Assembly (NCBI RefSeq): GCF_028598805.1 | Contig: NZ_JAQRFI010000005.1 | Span: forward strand, 59,597-123,596 | Source: Xenorhabdus yunnanensis | GTDB taxonomy: Bacteria; Pseudomonadota; Gammaproteobacteria; Enterobacterales; Enterobacteriaceae | Length of the DNA: 64,000 nucleotides | Direction of reading: 5' to 3' | In this document: in pieces, positions 9,421 through 18,511 of the stretch | Position numbering within the stretch: position 1 is the first letter of the stretch | How the letters are laid out: each line of letters begins with the position of its first letter | Notes under the pieces: model-generated | What the model was told of the DNA's origin: nothing | The model's database searches: none | What the model saw: the letters and a program-made list of their open reading frames with translations, nothing else | Program-made: the position numbers and the translations under genes

Positions 9421-10764
9421 ATGCGTATATTATTATTAATTCCTCCCTATATTCCTTCTTATTTTAATGCAGGCCATCACCTGCCTTTATTTCAAGTTGC
9501 AACATATATCAGGGAAAGAAATCCATCATGGCAAGTCACTGCACTGGACGGTGGCGCATTAAATCTAACTTGGCATGACTTAGCCAAAGAATTAGCAAAA
9601 GGCTATGATTTTGTAGGTTTATTTAACGATTTTGATGCAGTGGATAATTTTAACCGTACTACGCTGTATTGCCGGGAAATATTACCGCAAGTGAAAATGT
9701 TTACTTTCGGTCGGCTTTCAAAACAGATCCCTGATTGGTTTAAACAATTTGGTTTTGAAGGTATTGTTTTCAGCGGTGATTACGAAAGCAGTGTTGAATC
9801 TTTTCTATTGAATTATCGTTCTGATACGACAAATCTTCCTGGTCTCATTGTGAAAACATCCCATGGTTATTTGCAAGGAGATATCGGCCATATGCTAAGT
9901 CCAGAGGAATGGATATTGCCTGATACATTGGAGATTCCTTACGCGGCTTATGATCGAATGTATAAGAATGATTTGAATAAATTTTGTGGTATCCCCGATC
10001 GACGTGAACTGGTTATTCCTGTCGCACGTGGATGTCCGGTTGGTTGTGAGTTTTGTGATGTACCACCAATGCAGGGAAAAAGCGAACGGCGACTTTCCGT
10101 TGAAAGAGTCATTGAATATATCACAGAGCAACAACGTATCCAGCCATTTGATTATGTCTCTTTTTATGCTCCTACGTTTACCCTGAATCGTCGATGGGTA
10201 AAAGAATTTTGTCATAAATTCATCGAATTAAAACTCCCCATTCAATGGAAATGTGTGACTACAATTTATCATTTGAATAAGGAATTAATTGAATTGATGG
10301 CACAAGCAGGCTGTATCAGAATCAGTCTGGGTGTGGAAACCATTTCCGTCTCTCCAGACCTGAAATTGCCAAAAATAAAGCTAAACACCGAGGCCAAAGT
10401 TGAAGAACTATTGGCAATCGCCAAACATAATGAAATAGAGATCAATGCATTCATTATTCTTGGATTGCCAGGAGATACAATGACAGCGTCAATTAAGACG
10501 ATTGACTGGTTGATCGCTGAAGGGGCCAGAGTCCGACCAACCGTCTATACCCCTTACAACAAATTGCATGAAAACTCCTCAATAGCAGAAGTTGGTAAAT
10601 ATAATCGCCAACTCTTTCACGAAACACCTCAATCCCCAGAAGAACGGCAGCAAGGTTACTCATTATTATTTGCCAATGAGAAAGATCGCCCAACTGAAGT
10701 GATGAAAAAAATCACGCAACAAATGAGACATGAGGGAAAACACACATCAGGAGACTGCATATGA
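9421..10764 (+). CDS. Radical SAM protein with B12-binding-like N-terminus (NikJ/PolH-type candidate)
   Basis: Protein of 447 residues. Residues 1-150 resemble the cobalamin-binding-like fold that precedes many radical SAM domains, but the canonical DxHxxG cobalamin-ligand motif is not seen. The radical SAM cluster motif RGCPVGCEFCD supplies Cys205, Cys209 and Cys212. The ATG at 9421 follows AGGAG with an eight-base spacer. In nikkomycin and polyoxin biosynthesis the radical SAM enzyme NikJ/PolH cyclises 3'-enolpyruvyl-UMP to bicyclic octosyl acid phosphate. A MurA-like gene in the same operon makes that the best guess, with pseudouridine phosphate as nucleoside. It overlaps the next gene by ATGA. 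Confidence 0.85.
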   Translation: MRILLLIPPYIPSYFNAGHHLPLFQVATYIRERNPSWQVTALDGGALNLTWHDLAKELAKGYDFVGLFNDFDAVDNFNRTTLYCREILPQVKMFTFGRLSKQIPDWFKQFGFEGIVFSGDYESSVESFLLNYRSDTTNLPGLIVKTSHGYLQGDIGHMLSPEEWILPDTLEIPYAAYDRMYKNDLNKFCGIPDRRELVIPVARGCPVGCEFCDVPPMQGKSERRLSVERVIEYITEQQRIQPFDYVSFYAPTFTLNRRWVKEFCHKFIELKLPIQWKCVTTIYHLNKELIELMAQAGCIRISLGVETISVSPDLKLPKIKLNTEAKVEELLAIAKHNEIEINAFIILGLPGDTMTASIKTIDWLIAEGARVRPTVYTPYNKLHENSSIAEVGKYNRQLFHETPQSPEERQQGYSLLFANEKDRPTEVMKKITQQMRHEGKHTSGDCI

Positions 10765-11420
10765 ATATACGGTGGCATTCCCCTGATTTCAAAAGAAAAA
10801 AAGAACCCTTTGAATGGTTCTGTTCAGACCACTTTCTATCTCCAAACATATTTAAGCGCTTGCAGGCAGAATTTCCACATACTGGTTACTGCAAATCTCA
10901 TCGCGAAGAAGGGGATGGAAAATACTACAGTACGTGGGATCTATTAGCTATCGATAATGGCATTCCTGTTCGGGAAACATGGGATAATCTGACCTCAGCT
11001 TGGAAAACCATGTTGAAAGTCATTCTAAGTGATGATTATCGCGATTATTTTTCAACCCTGATGGAACGAGATCTCTCACAAACCCGCTTACATGTGCGTT
11101 TTACCATTTACCATGAAAATTGCTGGTTGGCTCCCCACTGCGATCGTCCAGATAAAATCCTGACCCAAACTCTCTATTTTCCAACGGGTGTTATAGAAGG
11201 CGGGGAATTACTCATTCTCGGTTCCTCTGATCCTGATGATATCAAAGAAACAGTTGTGCCTAGCCCAAATCGTTCGGTGATCCTCCTGCCCTCACCCAAT
11301 TCTTGGCACAGTGTGCGTAAGGTGGCATCTGGTTCGCAACATGCACGGCGAGCACTTCTCCTGCATTACGTAAGCCCTGATCACGTTTCAGATAATGAGG
11401 ATAACAAAACTCATGTTTAA
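10761..11420 (+). CDS. 2OG-Fe(II) oxygenase 1
   Basis: Protein of 219 residues with the double-stranded beta-helix oxygenase metal triad: His126 and Asp128 in LAPHCDRPDK, and His183 in SWHSVRKV. It starts in a 4-base ATGA overlap with the radical SAM gene, indicating translational coupling. It is a paralog of the next gene and of 21767-22432. In the nikkomycin/polyoxin route two non-haem iron 2OG enzymes hydroxylate C5' and cleave a C-C bond to trim octosyl acid toward the aminohexuronic acid aldehyde. The two adjacent oxygenases here are the right number for that. Which does which step cannot be said. Confidence 0.85.
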   Translation: MNIRWHSPDFKRKKEPFEWFCSDHFLSPNIFKRLQAEFPHTGYCKSHREEGDGKYYSTWDLLAIDNGIPVRETWDNLTSAWKTMLKVILSDDYRDYFSTLMERDLSQTRLHVRFTIYHENCWLAPHCDRPDKILTQTLYFPTGVIEGGELLILGSSDPDDIKETVVPSPNRSVILLPSPNSWHSVRKVASGSQHARRALLLHYVSPDHVSDNEDNKTHV

Positions 11421-12024
11421 TTTATTATTGCCCCACACATTGACAGACATACCCTATCACTGGGGTATCGTATCACCCTTTATTCGCGCAGATATTGCCA
11501 AAAACCTGATGGAAACATTTCCTAATGACGGTTTTATGGTTGCGGAAAAAACAGTAGAAAAAACCAATGATAAAAAAACCTACAGTTTGGAAACATTGCG
11601 AATTGAAAAAGATACTCCCCTTTCTCCGATATGGCGTGAATTCACCGAATACCTAAAAAGCGATCAATATCGAAAGCGGATGGAAAAATTGATTGGGCAA
11701 GATCTCAGTTCAACTATTTTAAATTTAACATTATGGCGATATCGCTCTGCCCAATGGTTAGGCCCACATACTGATAAAACCGAAAAAATCGTGACCCAAA
11801 TCTTTAACTTTAACCACAATTGGTCACCAGATTGGGGAGGATGTCTGCGTATTTTATGCTCTGATGATTCTCAAGATGTTTACCGTGAAATTCCGCCAGA
11901 ACTAAACACCGCTGTGATTCTACAACGCTCAGATCAATCATGGCATATGGTAACGCCAATTACTGATTCTGCACCCGAAGCGACTTATAGACGTGTATTG
12001 ACTGCTGCTTTTGTTTCGGGATAA
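11413..12024 (+). CDS. 2OG-Fe(II) oxygenase 2
   Basis: Protein of about 203 residues with the Fe(II) triad His119/Asp121 in LGPHTDKTEK and His178 in SWHMVTPI, plus the conserved WGGCLRIL segment. Two starts are possible: ATG 11395 (no RBS seen) and ATG 11413 (GAGGA about 12 bases upstream). I prefer 11413, which overlaps the previous stop by eight bases. It is closer in motif spelling to the leftward-operon oxygenase at 21767-22432 than to its direct upstream neighbour. It probably acts on the bicyclic nucleoside intermediate or on an amino acid side chain; the substrate is not readable. Confidence 0.84.
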   Translation: MFNLLLPHTLTDIPYHWGIVSPFIRADIAKNLMETFPNDGFMVAEKTVEKTNDKKTYSLETLRIEKDTPLSPIWREFTEYLKSDQYRKRMEKLIGQDLSSTILNLTLWRYRSAQWLGPHTDKTEKIVTQIFNFNHNWSPDWGGCLRILCSDDSQDVYREIPPELNTAVILQRSDQSWHMVTPITDSAPEATYRRVLTAAFVSG

Positions 12025-12040
12025 GGACCGGAGAAATAAC

Positions 12041-13351
12041 ATGCAAAAAATTGACGTTATAGGTGGCAATATATTATCAGGCAGAGTACAAGTCTCAGGG
12101 TTTAAGCACGCTTTCCCACCTCTGTTTAGTTTGGCATTGACATCAAGCGGGCCTTCTCTGATTAAAAATGTTCCTGATATTGCAGATATCAGAATATTGG
12201 GAAAAATAGGCCAATTACTGGGTGCCAATATATTGCATGAACCAGAAAAACGTACCATGTATATTGATCCCCGTGGCTTAAACAACACCAGCATACCGGA
12301 GGATTTTAGTACCTTGATTCATGGTGCATGGTATCTTGCGCCTGGCTTACTGGCCCGTTCAGGTCATGTCGTATTAGGAGAAACAGGTGGCTGTAAGATT
12401 GGCGTAGGGCAAGGTGGAGAACGCCCCATTGAACAATTATGCTCCGTTTTGCAACAATTCGGGGCCAAGGTAGAAACAACGGGAAATATCATTCAAGCCA
12501 CCGCGCCACGCCTTTCCCCTGCCAGAATCAATATGGCTCACTTTGCCGACGTTGAAGAAGGAACAGGCAAACTAACTGGCCCACTTTATTCTGGTGCAAC
12601 AAAAGCCGCCTTATTGTGTGCAGCAAGAGCTGAAGGCATCAGTGAAATTATTAATCCTTATTCTAAACCAGATGTCGTGGCATTAGTGGAAGCCATCAAA
12701 TATCAGCAAGTTGACATAAATTGGGAAAAAGATCGCATCATAGTTGTAGGAAAACCTGAGGCCGGTGGTTTTCAAACGACTCTTGGACCTGACCTGATCG
12801 AAGTTATGACTTACTTGACTCTTTCCGCTTACTGCAATGTTCCAATTTCCATCACGGGTATCTCACGAAACCATATTGAAGCCGGGCTTTCAGCTGAAAT
12901 CGCCTGTTTGGAGAAATTGGGTTATCAGCTCCAATGGAAAGACAATGATCTCACTATTACCCATTTATTTCCGGCTTCTCGATTAGATATTCAAGTCACC
13001 TCTCACGGAATATTCAGTGACAATCAACCCTTTATGGCTCTCTTGCTAATGGCATCTCAATTGGGTGGCAGTATAACAGAGCAAGTTTGGGTCAAACGTT
13101 TCCAATATATTGAAGAGTTAGAAAAGATGGGAGCCAAAGTTATACATCGTGCAAGATCAGTAGAAATTATTCCCCATGTTCCCAATAAAAATGGAATAGC
13201 AGTCAAAGCCACTGATTTACGTGGAGCCGCAGCCTTAATTATTGCCGCATTGAAAATATCGGGAAAAACGCAAATAGACGGCATTGACCACCTTGAACGT
13301 GGTTACCCCGATTTATTGGGACAATTGCGTGCATTAGGCGCCCAAATTTAA
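12041..13351 (+). CDS. MurA-like enolpyruvyltransferase (NikO/MalO-type candidate)
   Basis: Protein of 436 residues homologous to UDP-GlcNAc enolpyruvyltransferase MurA but longer (E. coli 419). The ATG at 12041 has GGAG upstream. Lys22 of MurA is kept (SGFKHAF) but the adjacent Asn23 is His here. The active-site cysteine is kept as Cys118 in TGGCKIG and is followed by a few extra residues (VGQGG) before ERPIEQL. Such changes suggest an altered acceptor. NikO (nikkomycin) and MalO (malayamycin) are MurA relatives that transfer enolpyruvate from PEP to the 3'-OH of UMP or pseudouridine monophosphate. The operon context favours that over a second cell-wall MurA. Confidence 0.88.
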   Translation: MQKIDVIGGNILSGRVQVSGFKHAFPPLFSLALTSSGPSLIKNVPDIADIRILGKIGQLLGANILHEPEKRTMYIDPRGLNNTSIPEDFSTLIHGAWYLAPGLLARSGHVVLGETGGCKIGVGQGGERPIEQLCSVLQQFGAKVETTGNIIQATAPRLSPARINMAHFADVEEGTGKLTGPLYSGATKAALLCAARAEGISEIINPYSKPDVVALVEAIKYQQVDINWEKDRIIVVGKPEAGGFQTTLGPDLIEVMTYLTLSAYCNVPISITGISRNHIEAGLSAEIACLEKLGYQLQWKDNDLTITHLFPASRLDIQVTSHGIFSDNQPFMALLLMASQLGGSITEQVWVKRFQYIEELEKMGAKVIHRARSVEIIPHVPNKNGIAVKATDLRGAAALIIAALKISGKTQIDGIDHLERGYPDLLGQLRALGAQI

Positions 13352-13372
13352 AATTCTAATCGGAGTGTATAA

Positions 13373-14485
13373 ATGGCGGGCATAACACCAATTAATTATC
13401 CATTACCTCTGGCACCAGAATCACCTTCTCGCAAAAGAGAGTTTTTATCTGATGGCATAAATCTACGCAGTGGTGAGTTACACCATAATGCATTAACAAA
13501 AATCATTCAGGACATTGATGTTTCCCCACAAAAGCATCAGTTTTATCCTTATCCTCACGTGGAGCATGAACGTGCAGCGAAAACGTTAGGGATTACTTCA
13601 TATTCTATTTATTTCACTCCAGGATCAGATATTGCAATTAGTCTGATATTGCGTCTGATTGCCTGTACGACGAAAAGATTAATTATTCCTATACCTAATT
13701 ATTTTGGCTGGATTGACCACGCCAACCTTAATCAGATCAACATACTGCCAATTTATTTTAATGATCAATGTCCTGATAACTTCTGTATTAAATCATTACT
13801 GGAAACAATCCAAACGACCTCTCCATCCATTGTCGCAATTTCAAATCCCAATAGCCCAACAGGAATAGAATTTGATGATAATACGTTATTACAAATTTCT
13901 AATTTATGTATGGAAAATGGTCATTTACTGGTTATTGATGAATGTTTTATAGCATTTAGTAATATAAATCATTTGGCTCTTTTAGGTCAGCCTGAACATA
14001 TTATTTACATCCGATCATTTTCTAAAGGCCATGGTTTAGCTGGTGCTCGTATTGCTGCTACAATAGCCTCTCCAAAAATTATTGATATTTTGTCCCAAGA
14101 AAGGACGGAATCCACTATCGCAGGAAGTACATGGACAATACTCCACGGAATTTTAGCCAAAGAGGAGCATATTAAGAAAATTTGCCAATCCATTATTCAG
14201 ACAAGAAAATATGTTATCAAAATAATCATGGAGTTGCGCCCAAATTGGCAAATTCTTCCTTCAGGAGCTAATTTCATCAATATCAAAACTAATGGTGATA
14301 ATTCCATTGAGTTAGTAAAAATCGCAGCCTTAGGTGGTTTTTATATTCGAGACATGAGCTCACAGGAAAGAATGAATGGATACATCAGGATTGGAGTTGG
14401 AGAATTGGAATTAATGGTGAAATTCCTCAAACAAATTTTTCCCGTGGAATACGATTACAGTGAACGAAATTATAGTGAACAGTAA
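13373..14485 (+). CDS. PLP-dependent aminotransferase, fold type I
   Basis: Protein of 370 residues resembling histidinol-phosphate aminotransferases. Visible motifs are SNPNSPTG with Asn160, VIDECF with Asp189 and RSFSKGHGLAGAR with the PLP lysine Lys218. A CGGAG ribosome-binding site lies eight bases before the ATG. In the polyoxin/nikkomycin route an aminotransferase (NikK/PolI) converts a 5'-aldehyde into the 5'-amine of the aminohexuronic acid core, and PumG does the equivalent in pseudouridimycin. That role fits here. The stop overlaps the next start (TAATG). Confidence 0.87.
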   Translation: MAGITPINYPLPLAPESPSRKREFLSDGINLRSGELHHNALTKIIQDIDVSPQKHQFYPYPHVEHERAAKTLGITSYSIYFTPGSDIAISLILRLIACTTKRLIIPIPNYFGWIDHANLNQINILPIYFNDQCPDNFCIKSLLETIQTTSPSIVAISNPNSPTGIEFDDNTLLQISNLCMENGHLLVIDECFIAFSNINHLALLGQPEHIIYIRSFSKGHGLAGARIAATIASPKIIDILSQERTESTIAGSTWTILHGILAKEEHIKKICQSIIQTRKYVIKIIMELRPNWQILPSGANFINIKTNGDNSIELVKIAALGGFYIRDMSSQERMNGYIRIGVGELELMVKFLKQIFPVEYDYSERNYSEQ

Positions 14486-15201
14486 TGAAAACACAGCTAA
14501 ATAATATCAGCCAATTGAATATCTGCCCAATAGATCACATTGATATTCTGAATGGACGAATGTTGAGAATCAGGCAGGCAACTACAGATATCAAACGGGC
14601 AACTGCAAATAATTGTGGAACACTCATTCGTTGTGGTATGCAACGAGGAAAAGAACAAACGGTGTTCAATATATTGTCAGAAATTTTACCCATAAATAGT
14701 TGGGTAGATTTACGCACTCCTGAAGAATATGAACCACAATTCAATGGTTATCATTTTCCTGCATCAACAAAATATTTAAATCGTCCTATACGATTTAAAC
14801 CACCAGAGAATAATCTTACACATATTGTCACAGAATCTGATTATATCGATCTTTATTTCACCATGAGTCATACAGCATGGACAATTGCTCAAGAAGTAGC
14901 AGAATTACTGCATACAGGAAATGTTGTGCTTCACTGCAGCTTGGGGAAAGATCGCACAGGGCTTGTGACAGCAGCCACTCTTCACCAGTTCCAATTTTCT
15001 GACATCAATATCGCCCATGATTTTGGGCTGTCTGCCAGATTTCTCCGTCGTCAGTATCAATTGATCCAAGATAAAGCCAAAAGAAATGGTGTACCCAACC
15101 ATCTTCAAGCGCGCCGTTATGAACTATCGGAGAAAACAATTGTTCCTGTGCTAAATGAATGGACAAACATAATCAAACGCAGCAGGAATAAGCATGATTG
15201 A
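14485..15201 (+). CDS. Tyrosine-phosphatase-family phosphatase (NikL/PolJ-like candidate)
   Basis: Protein of 238 residues with the cysteine phosphatase P-loop HCSLGKDRTG (Cys151, Arg157) and an upstream WVDLRTPEEY segment typical of the bacterial Tyr/Ser phosphatase family. It starts in a TAATG overlap with the aminotransferase and overlaps the kinase gene by eight bases. Phosphatases of this family (NikL/PolJ) occur in nikkomycin and polyoxin clusters, where they remove the nucleoside 5'-phosphate. A role in protein tyrosine dephosphorylation is less likely given the operon. Confidence 0.87.
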   Translation: MKTQLNNISQLNICPIDHIDILNGRMLRIRQATTDIKRATANNCGTLIRCGMQRGKEQTVFNILSEILPINSWVDLRTPEEYEPQFNGYHFPASTKYLNRPIRFKPPENNLTHIVTESDYIDLYFTMSHTAWTIAQEVAELLHTGNVVLHCSLGKDRTGLVTAATLHQFQFSDINIAHDFGLSARFLRRQYQLIQDKAKRNGVPNHLQARRYELSEKTIVPVLNEWTNIIKRSRNKHD

Positions 15202-15709
15202 TAATATGCACCGCATTTTAGTGATTGGCTCTCCGGGAGCAGGGAAATCAACCTTCGCCAAAAAATTGAGTCAAATTTGCTCGATTCCCTTGTATCATCT
15301 TGATCAAGAATATTGGCAAGAAGGATGGACAGCACCTTCGGCAGAAGAATGGCAACAGAAACTATGCTCCTTAACGAATCAATCAGAATGGATTATCGAT
15401 GGTAACTATGGCTCAAGTTTGTCACAACGTTTGGAAAAGGCAGATACCGTAATTCACCTATATATGCCAACTTATATTTGTTTATTTCAAGTATTAAAAC
15501 GCATATTAAAATGGTATAGAAAACAACGACCAGATATGGCCTCTGGTTGCTATGAAAAAATGGATTTAAATTTTTTACGACAAATTATAAAATATCGAAA
15601 ACACCAATTTAAAAAAGACAAATTATTACTGGATGATTTTAATGGAATTTATATTAAAATCACCTCACGGACAGAAATGGAAGCATTATTAGAAAAGTTA
15701 CAAGAATAA
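15194..15709 (+). CDS. P-loop kinase, adenylate kinase/FlaR-like
   Basis: Protein of 171 residues with Walker A GSPGAGKST at residues 12-20, the LYHLDQEYW segment and a lid-like region typical of DNA topology modulation/FlaR-type small kinases. AGGAA precedes the ATG at 15194. In polyoxin biosynthesis a kinase (PolQ2) adds a cryptic 2'-phosphate to octosyl acid phosphate that is needed by the later 2OG enzymes. A small P-loop kinase beside the phosphatase and oxygenases could do the same. Self-resistance by product phosphorylation is the main alternative. The family name does not give the substrate. Confidence 0.84.
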   Translation: MIDNMHRILVIGSPGAGKSTFAKKLSQICSIPLYHLDQEYWQEGWTAPSAEEWQQKLCSLTNQSEWIIDGNYGSSLSQRLEKADTVIHLYMPTYICLFQVLKRILKWYRKQRPDMASGCYEKMDLNFLRQIIKYRKHQFKKDKLLLDDFNGIYIKITSRTEMEALLEKLQE

Positions 15710-15749
15710 CTATTGAATAGATATTTTGAATCTAAATTTGAAATATTAC

Positions 15750-15766
15750 CACTCATTAATTGAGTG
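15750..15766 (+). promoter_or_regulatory. Perfect dyad upstream of the exporter gene
   Basis: CACTCA-TTAAT-TGAGTG is a six-base perfect inverted repeat in the 70-base gap before the MFS gene, ending 13 bases before its ATG. It could be an operator for separate control of the exporter or a small translational hairpin. Confidence 0.35.
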
Positions 15767-15779
15767 ACAGGAAAAAATC

Positions 15780-17009
15780 ATGGCCTTAAACATTCGAGAA
15801 CGCCTATTTTTACTGGCAATGGCAATTGGCAGTATGGGTGGAGGTATCTGGCGTCCTGTAGCAATTTTTTATTTAGTATTGGTTCAAGGATTAGATATCG
15901 TCGAAGTTGGGTTATCAATGACGATAGGTGCCATGATTGCATTACTTATCGCAGGCTTTCCTGCTGGCTTACTGGCTGATAAATTAGGGCCAGCTCATTC
16001 GACTCTACTAGGCAGTCTACTACGATTTATTGCATTTCCTTGGATGTTGGTTGTTTCAGCCCCTTGGCAGGTCGCCATCATTGTTATGTTTGTTTCAATC
16101 GGTGAGCGTATTTACTGGTGTGCCAATCCCGCCGCAATAAGGACTCTATTTCCTGTTAAAAATAGCCAGTTAAATGTTTTTGCCATTATAAACAGTTGCA
16201 GAAATATTGGACTGGGTTGTGGGGCATTACTGTCCCTATTCTTTATTGATAAAGATGGGATATCCAATTCTATGACTAACTTGATTATTTGGGGTAATTC
16301 ACTCGGTTATTTTATATCAGGAATCATTATTTTCATCATAACTAAAAATACTGCCAAACAACTTGCTAATGTGACGCTAAATCCGATTCAAACAGATAAG
16401 GATAAAACGTCATCTTTTTCTATCCTTAAGGATAGAAAATATCTTATTTTTGTTTTTTTGATTGGCATATTATTACTGGCGGGTAAAAGTATCGAACTGG
16501 TATTACCTTACTACTTTCTTATTGAACGCGAACTGCCAGCTTGGTTTGCTGCCTTTGTTTTTACAGGTCTCTGTTTTGGCATTCCTTGCTTTCAAAACAT
16601 TGCGTTAAGATTAGGCAATAAGTTTGGATGTCTGAAATCGTTGGCATGGTCTGGCTTTTTACAAACTATGGCTTATGGCATTATTTTCTTTCTTAATGGC
16701 GATCTTTTATTGCAATTTATCTTAATTTTTATCGTGACTTTATTGCTTAGCCTTTCTGAGGCTATTCTCGGTTCGCAAATGGGAGTAGCCATTTTAATGT
16801 TTTCCCTTTCCGGTTATGAAGGTCGCTATTCTGCCGTTCTTCAGTTTGCTTTTGGCGGTTCCACTGTTATTGCCCCTTGGTTGTTCACCCAACTCCTCAG
16901 TTTTTCCAGCACCACTTTATGGGGAAGTATCATATTATACGTTACCTTAACTGGTATTGGATTTATTATTCTTAATCGATACCACGACAACAGAAATAAT
17001 ATGATTTAA
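15780..17009 (+). CDS. MFS transporter, probable product exporter
   Basis: Protein of 409 residues with about 12 hydrophobic segments and major-facilitator features, including the loop 2-3 segment GLLADKLGPAHSTLLG close to the family GxLaDrxGrr motif. The ATG at 15780 follows ACAGGAAA. As the last gene of the rightward operon, with an inverted repeat upstream of it and a strong hairpin after it, it most likely exports the final compound and gives self-protection. The cargo is inferred from context only. Confidence 0.88.
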   Translation: MALNIRERLFLLAMAIGSMGGGIWRPVAIFYLVLVQGLDIVEVGLSMTIGAMIALLIAGFPAGLLADKLGPAHSTLLGSLLRFIAFPWMLVVSAPWQVAIIVMFVSIGERIYWCANPAAIRTLFPVKNSQLNVFAIINSCRNIGLGCGALLSLFFIDKDGISNSMTNLIIWGNSLGYFISGIIIFIITKNTAKQLANVTLNPIQTDKDKTSSFSILKDRKYLIFVFLIGILLLAGKSIELVLPYYFLIERELPAWFAAFVFTGLCFGIPCFQNIALRLGNKFGCLKSLAWSGFLQTMAYGIIFFLNGDLLLQFILIFIVTLLLSLSEAILGSQMGVAILMFSLSGYEGRYSAVLQFAFGGSTVIAPWLFTQLLSFSSTTLWGSIILYVTLTGIGFIILNRYHDNRNNMI

Positions 17010-17024
17010 AAACAATGACATTGA

Positions 17025-17050
17025 GCTTGAAGAGAGTTTTCTCTTCAAGC
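17025..17050. terminator. Hairpin between the two convergent biosynthetic operons
   Basis: GCTTGAAGAG and CTCTTCAAGC form a perfect ten-base stem with a six-base loop, 15 bases after the MFS stop and 129 bases beyond the end of the leftward operon. T-tracts are modest on both sides. It probably separates or ends both transcripts. Confidence 0.7.
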
Positions 17051-17179
17051 CATGCGTATACTCCAGCTCTAATCTATCCAATACATTTCACCAATATATT
17101 TCACAAATACACCTCATAAATACATTTAAAATTGCAGTTCAGTCCACAAAGAGATAATTTGCAAGATGAAGGAAATAGG

Positions 17180-18511
17180 TTATTGGTTTATATCACGGCA
17201 GACAAAACTCACATAATGGCGGTTAGAGATTTTACTCGCCAGTTCAGCCACAATATTGCCCAGTAATTTTTCCTGATCCAGAGAACGATAAATAAGTGCA
17301 TCAACACCTTCAGAAGGAACACCTAGGGCAATCATCTGATCATTCGCTTCAATCTCTACCACTCTTTGTTGTTTTTTATCTCGATCCAATACGATGATAT
17401 TTTGACCTGAATAATTGCGAATCATATCACGCCATATTATTTCAACCTGAGAAGGATCAAGATCCATAATGAGAGGACAATTCTCCTGAACAGCACGATT
17501 AAATAAATAGCAAGGAAATAGAGGGACGGCACGGTGTAAACCCAATCCAGACGCATGACGAGGGTTAATTTCTGTTGCAAAAAATTCACTGCCTGTCCAG
17601 ATCCCATCAAGACTGAAAATCCCTCGATAACCCACCTCTTCTGCAAGTTTCTCTCCCGCCAGACGAGTGCAATCACGCATATTGTCAGCAAGTTTTCCGG
17701 GTTGCCAGCGATTTGATGAACCACAAAACAGAAGCTGATTAGTTGTTTTTTCAAAAACGGTCAATATTTCTATCGGATCAAAAACAGCAACGCCAGTTGG
17801 CAAAACCATGGCAAGAATACTACATGGAACTCCTTGTATAAATTCAGCCATACGAAATTTTCTGGTGTGATTACGGAATTTATCCAACACATCTGCAATT
17901 TCATCAGGCTCCCTAATCCACACCAAGCCACTTGATCCTGCATTAAATGACTTTGAATTATCAATTGCCAATACAACCCCTTTTCCTTTGTTAAGAAGGT
18001 GAAACGCGGCTATTGCATCATTAAGATTAGGATCAATTATTTTGTAAGGAGGCGTATTAATTCCCCATCGACGAAGGCTATCATCAATATAGATTTTATC
18101 TTCAAATTTCGCCCATTCAGGTTTTTGCCAACCATAAGTGGTTCTGTCAGCTAATTGAGAAAATGGTAATCTCACTCCTCCCAAGAAAGTGATATTTTTT
18201 TCCGGATCAATTTTGTCCAACCAATGTTTAATACAAATAAACTGGTTTTCCAATATTACTTGTAAGGGTTGTTGATCAATATTAACAATATGCCAACACA
18301 ATACCCCTTCAGGGCGCCAGGATTCCTCTGATACGGATATTATCGCCTTTATTTTGGCACCGCATATTTGCAGCTCAAACATCAAGTTTTTCAACGTATC
18401 CAGATTATCTGAATAATCAATTAAAAAACCTATTTCACAATTTTGCCAATATTCTTTCAACCTCTTTGTTATTTCCGTAAACCAATTATCTGGCACCCTT
18501 TGTGTAGTCAT
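17180..18511 (-). CDS. ATP-grasp ligase 2
   Basis: Protein of about 443 residues. The C-terminal two thirds carry ATP-grasp features: MAEFIQGVPCS, a metal-binding EINPRHASG motif and the preceding FSLDGIW segment. I chose the ATG at 18511 (MTTQRVPDNW), which overlaps the preceding stop by ATGA, over a start 12 codons upstream. ATP-grasp ligases form amide bonds through acyl phosphates. In pseudouridimycin and nikkomycin clusters such enzymes (PumK/PumM, NikS) join amino acids to the aminonucleoside. With the upstream paralog it could build a dipeptidyl side chain. Last gene of the leftward operon. Confidence 0.82.
   Translation of the reverse strand: MTTQRVPDNWFTEITKRLKEYWQNCEIGFLIDYSDNLDTLKNLMFELQICGAKIKAIISVSEESWRPEGVLCWHIVNIDQQPLQVILENQFICIKHWLDKIDPEKNITFLGGVRLPFSQLADRTTYGWQKPEWAKFEDKIYIDDSLRRWGINTPPYKIIDPNLNDAIAAFHLLNKGKGVVLAIDNSKSFNAGSSGLVWIREPDEIADVLDKFRNHTRKFRMAEFIQGVPCSILAMVLPTGVAVFDPIEILTVFEKTTNQLLFCGSSNRWQPGKLADNMRDCTRLAGEKLAEEVGYRGIFSLDGIWTGSEFFATEINPRHASGLGLHRAVPLFPCYLFNRAVQENCPLIMDLDPSQVEIIWRDMIRNYSGQNIIVLDRDKKQQRVVEIEANDQMIALGVPSEGVDALIYRSLDQEKLLGNIVAELASKISNRHYVSFVCRDINQ

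Noticed and set aside
12041..13351. Second cell-wall murA
   Set aside because: Asn23 replaced by His, extra residues after the active cysteine, and the nucleoside-pathway context argue for a NikO/MalO-type enzyme.
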